Assembly (NCBI GenBank): GCA_963848825.1
Contig: CAWKFA010000015.1
Coordinates: forward strand, 1,674,001 to 1,738,000
DNA from: CAVVSQ01 sp963848825
GTDB taxonomy: Bacteria > Planctomycetota > Planctomycetia > Gemmatales > Gemmataceae
DNA length: 64,000 bases
Direction: 5' to 3'
Under the pieces are notes generated by a model, which saw only the letters and a list, made by a program, of their open reading frames with translations, made no database searches and was not told where the DNA came from. Of the stretch, positions 60,234 through 64,000 are shown piece after piece (the first letter of the stretch is position 1; each line of letters opens with the position of its first letter). Made by a program: the position numbers and the translations under genes.

Positions 60234-60813
60234 CAAGCTCCTCATCCAACCCAAGCTCGGACGTGATTCTGTCCAGCGCCCGGGTCAATTTTTTACGCAA
60301 AGCCACATCCGTGCCGCCTACTTCCGCGGCGATTTCTTTCCAACCCCGACCGAGAGCACGTTGCTCGGCCAGGAAGCGTTCGTCGTCAGTGAGCCGAGCG
60401 CGGACCTTTTCAAGGATTTCCTTGGCCGAGGCCTGCTCGCTCGGATCGGATGCCTGATCGAGCACGCGGTCGGTATCGTCGCCAATCGAGGCGACCCGGC
60501 TAATGTCACGCCGCTTGGTATGGAGCCGCTTCGCCTGGTTGATCAACTTGTTGCGGGTTATGGAGGTCAGCAAATGCAACAGTTGCTCCGGCGAATCTAG
60601 CTCGTATTGCCCCAGCGCCGTGCGGATAAAAAAGCTCGCCAGCACCGACTGGCAGATGTCCATGGAGTCCAGAACGCGCCGCAGCGCGCGTCCCGAAGGT
60701 GGATGCGCACGACGCGTCGGATGGCGCTCTCGTAACGGCGCACCAGCTCCGTCGCCGCGCCTTCTTCCCGCGCGGATGCGAAGAATAAGGTTGTTAAACT
60801 GCTCGTCAACCAC
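60226..60813 (-). CDS. ECF-type sigma factor (two frameshifts)
   Basis: About 195 aa when one extra base near 60770 and one missing near 60690 are corrected. Region 2 is seen as ATELVRRYESAIRRVVRIHLR and DSMDICQSVLASFFIRTALGQY, with LLTSITRNKLINQAKRLHTKRRD next. Region 4 is LTDDERFLAEQRALGRGWKEIAAEVGGTDVALRKKLTRALDRITSEL, a helix-turn-helix. This matches the planctomycete ECF group that sits next to a Ser/Thr kinase, as here, and which the kinase may phosphorylate. The likely start is GTG at 60813 (VVDEQFNNL); a start at 60966 would add about 50 unconserved residues. The stop overlaps the kinase ATG. Confidence 0.82.
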   Translation of the reverse strand: MVDEQFNNLILRIRAGRRRGDGAGAPLRERHPTRRAHPPSGRALRRVLDSMDICQSVLASFFIRTALGQYELDSPEQLLHLLTSITRNKLINQAKRLHTKRRDISRVASIGDDTDRVLDQASDPSEQASAKEILEKVRARLTDDERFLAEQRALGRGWKEIAAEVGGTDVALRKKLTRALDRITSELGLDEELDV

Positions 60814-61115
60814 CGTGAGGCCTCGAAGGGAGAGACGCTTACCCACGTGTATTTTAGCAAGATCACTCCAGAAATACCTGGGTAGCGGGATTGGCAAGCT
60901 CGTGCCGTCACCCCTTCTGCGTGCCCTTTCACCAACATCATCAAGATTACGGGTGTGATAGGACAAAATTCTTTGGACTGGAGCTATTTTCGTCGAAGTG
61001 GCGGTTTACGCGAAATTTTTGGAATTTGCTGTCCTCTCCGGCCGCCAATCTTGATTGGGTAAGTAGCTACGCATGTCGCGCGGCAGTGTTTCTTCAAGTC
61101 ATCGAGGTATTTGCC

Positions 61116-64000
61116 ATGTTCTTTTCCTGGGTCCGTGATATTTTCGCTCGTCCCTCCAAAACGATTCGCCGGCCTGGCCAGGCAGCGCGCTATAAACGCT
61201 CGCGAGGCTTTCAGCCAGCCTTTGAAGCCCTGGAGGACCGTATGGTGCCAGCGTTCCTGGCACCGGTGAGCTCCGCCATTGGCGTGACCGCCGCCGCCAG
61301 CGCCGTCGGCGACTTCAACGGCGATGCCATTCCCGACATTGTCTCGGTCGGCAGTATCTCCGGGCGGGGCGTCGTAAGCGTGATGCTCGGCAACGGGGAC
61401 GGTACATTCCAGGCCGCGAAGCTCTCCAACTCAGGCAATAGCAGCCCCCTCCAGGTTCGCGTCGGCGATTTCGACGGGGATGGCAGACTGGATGTCGTCA
61501 CCCTCGGTTCCTATTACATCGACACGCTGACCGTCCTCAAGGGCAACGGCGACGGGACTTTCCAGGCACCCAACCCTTACAGCTACTCGATTCCGCCCAC
61601 GGAAATTGACGTGGCCGATATGAATGGGGACGGTCATCCCGACCTCATCGCGGGCAATCACTTCTTCAGCACGACGAGCGTGATGCTAAACGACGGCACC
61701 GGTGCCTTCAAGCCAAAAGTCGATTCCACGGGCGTTCTCGGCCCGAACTCCGTGGCTACGGGAGACTTCAACGGCGACGGCAACCTCGACATCGTCTCAA
61801 CCAGCCAGGGTTACTACACGGGCGGCGGCGTCAACGTGCAACTCGGCAACGGCAATGGCACGCTGCAGGCTCCGCGAAGCTTCGCCACTGGCGGCTCGCC
61901 GTTCGCGGCGACCGTGGGCGACTTCAACGGCGACGGCAAGGGCGACATCGCAGTCGCGAACAATCTGACCGGCGTCGGCATTTTGCTCGGTAACGGCGAC
62001 GGCACCTTCCGGTTCGCCCAGACCTATAGCCTGGGCGCCGTTCCTCTGGACATCAATCAGGGCGATTTCAACGGGGACGGCGTGCGGGACCTTGTCGAGC
62101 GAACCGGTTCGGGGTTCGCCATCGAACTGGGTAATGGCGATGGCACGTTTCAGGCTCCTTCTCTCGTCGATGCCACGACTGGCAACACCCTGGTAACGGC
62201 GGACTTCAACCGCGACGGAGTAAGCGACGTCGCCGAAGCGAGCGTCGGTTCGGTCGCGGTATCGATCAACGATAGCGCCGCTCTCAACAACATCGGCACC
62301 GGGGCGGTAAACTTTGTCGTCTCCGCGCCGACCACCGCCGTTGCCGGCGCCGCAGTCCCCGTGACCGTGACGGCCACCGATGCCAACGGCAACTTGCTCA
62401 CGGACTACACCGGCCTGGTTCGCGTCTTCACCAACGATCCGCGGTCCAGTTCGACTTCTTACAACTTCACCGCGGCCGACGCGGGCATCCACACCTTCAG
62501 CGCGGGCGTCAATCTGTATACCGCGGGCACGGAATCGATCCTGGTCAATGCGCCGCTGGTCGCAACCAGCGCGCAAGCGGTCACGGTAACACCGGGTTCC
62601 GTCACGCATTTCGCGGTGACCGCGCCCTCCGCCACGGTTGCCGGCTCGTCGATGGTGTTCACGGTGATGGCCCTTGATGCCTACAACAACATCGGTGCGC
62701 CTTACACAGGCACGATGCACTTCAGCAGCACCGACGCCCAGGCCGTCCTGCCCGCCGATTACGCGTTCACCGACGCCGACGCCGGCATCCACGCCTTCAC
62801 GGCTATCCTTAAAACGGTCGCGGCCGGCGGCCAAAATATCGTGGCGACGGACGTTCCGCTGACATCAACAGCACCTCAGATTGTTTCGGGTACGTCGCCG
62901 GCAGTTATCCGTCACTCCGACGGTGGGAAGGTCGCTTAGCCTTGTAGGTGGAGGCGGACGTATCGCCTCGCCGCACACAGTCACCGTGCAGGCCGTGGAC
63001 ATCTACGGGAACTCGACATCGCTTTATAATGGGACCGTTCATGTCACGGCGTCCGATCCGGCGCTGGTGATGTCCGCTACCGATACCACGCTGGTCAACG
63101 GCGTGGGCACCCTCGATGTGACTCCCATGACGCTGGGAACGCAGACACTCACGGCCGTCGCCGTTGCCGACGTGACGATTTCCGGCGGCGAGACAATTAT
63201 CGGTACCGCGGGCGCGGCCAGTAAGTTCGTGGTCACGCCGCTTACGGCGACTACGGCAGGCGTCTACCAGTCCTTTACGGTGACGGCTTACGATGCTTTC
63301 GGCAACGTGGCCGCCGATTACACCGGCATGGTGGTCTTCAGCAGCAGCGATTACCAGGCAGCGCTGCCGGGTTTCACCGCCTTCACCATCGCGGACGCGG
63401 GCGTCCACGTCTTCAGTGCCGCGCTAAAAACGGCAGGATCGCAAGCGCTCACGGTTTTTGATTGGTACAACCCCACGCTTACCGCCACACAGACCGGCAT
63501 CCTCGTGAGCGCGGCCGCCGGCTCTTCTTTGACCGCCACATTGCTGCACGGCGGCATTGCCGGAGTCGCTCAATCATTTACGGTCACCGCTCGCGACGCC
63601 TTCGGCAACCTCGCCACGGGTTACCGCGGCACAGTGCTTTTCAGCACCAGCGACCTCCTGGCCACGTTGCCCGCGAATTACACCTTCACAGCCGCGGACG
63701 CCGGCATCCATGCCTTCAACGTGACATTCAAGAGTTCCACAGGTCAAGCCTTCTCGATAACGGACGCAGCCAACGGGACCATCATCAGTGCGCAACGCGA
63801 CATTCAGATCGTGGCCGCGGCCATGGTCGGTTTCGCTTTCCGGGCACCGGCCAACGCCGTGGCCGGCACCCCTTTCAGCCTGGTGGTCAGCGCGGTCGAC
63901 GCCTTTGGCAATCCGGTCACGACCTATACCGGCAAAGCCCACTTCAGCGGGCCTTCGGGTGGCGGCAATCTCCTGCCTGCCGACTACATCTTTAGCGCGG
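61116..64000 (+). CDS. Giant secreted FG-GAP and Ig-like repeat protein, 3' end outside the window (one frameshift)
   Basis: Starts at ATG 61116. The N-terminus (MFFSWVRDIFARPSKTIRR, then FQPAFEALEDRMVPAF) is the planctomycete export leader with the 'ALEDR' motif. Residues about 50-390 contain six or seven FG-GAP/VCBS repeats, each with a calcium-type loop such as DFNGDGNLDI, DFNGDGKGDI and DFNGDGVRDL. From about 62310 on, about 100-aa repeats with FTVTAYDAFGN and TFTAADAGIH signatures begin, at least six copies, the last cut by the window end. An extra base near 62908-62911 breaks the frame; the repaired frame stays open to 64000. It is probably a cell-surface or secreted adhesin-like protein. 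Confidence 0.88.
62310..64000 (+). repeat. Tandem about 300-bp protein-coding repeats
   Basis: At least six units starting near 62310, 62605, 62960, 63223, 63530 and 63830. Each encodes about 90-105 aa with the pattern AG...FTVTAxDAFGN...YTGTVxFSSSDxxAxLP...FTxADAGIHxFS. Divergence between units is moderate, and the last is incomplete. They form Ig-like or filamin-like beta-sandwiches (inference). Confidence 0.85.

Overview
The window looks like chromosomal DNA of a planctomycete, probably Gemmataceae-like. The signs are: a DUF1559-type prepilin with an H-x9-DG motif; Tat-exported Gfo/Idh/MocA oxidoreductases; ECF sigma factors paired with a Ser/Thr kinase or a membrane anti-sigma-like protein; a large secreted FG-GAP protein whose leader ends in an 'ALEDR' motif; a PEP-CTERM protein; small lipoproteins; and high GC. 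I see no phage, insertion sequence or CRISPR array.

Layout. 0-8.1 kb: metallophosphoesterase, 2Fe-2S ferredoxin, two HExxH metallopeptidases, a Gfo/Idh/MocA oxidoreductase, a small lipoprotein, an FHA protein and MutY. 8.1-17.8 kb: a double amidohydrolase, a zinc-ribbon membrane protein, a DUF350 / ATP-grasp / RGGFG-lipoprotein operon resembling E. coli YjfL-YgiC-YgiB, an acyltransferase-like protein, an NAD-dependent epimerase and a second Tat oxidoreductase. 18-24 kb: a small secreted protein with a clear terminator, type III glutamine synthetase with a small helical partner, tRNA-Arg(TCG), an ECF sigma/anti-sigma-like pair and a PEP-CTERM protein. 24-38 kb: an Ig-like/helical protein, a short-chain dehydrogenase, an alginate lyase-like protein, a lipoprotein, pyruvate carboxylase, an HlyD/ABC ATPase/permease exporter, a DUF1573 protein and ComF. 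38-49 kb: a TPR-glycosyltransferase, a putative Kdo hydroxylase, an HDOD-histidine kinase and an HTH-receiver regulator, MnmG, phosphohexomutase and CvpA. 49-64 kb: two envelope proteins, a probable selenoprotein, a Cys-rich miniprotein, an ABC exporter, the prepilin, a kinase translationally coupled to an ECF sigma factor, and the 5' part of a giant secreted repeat protein that runs off the window.

Two points stand out. First, the membrane-anchored peroxiredoxin/thioredoxin-like gene at 53302-54081 has an in-frame TGA exactly where the first Cys of the redox motif belongs (U-I-I-C). A 7-bp hairpin with a G-starting loop follows about 20 nt downstream, which fits a bacterial SECIS, so this is a candidate selenoprotein. 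Second, about 25 single-base frameshifts interrupt otherwise intact genes, including housekeeping ones (mnmG, pyc, mutY). Many fall in homopolymers, so most are probably assembly errors rather than pseudogenes. I give such genes as single features spanning the breaks.
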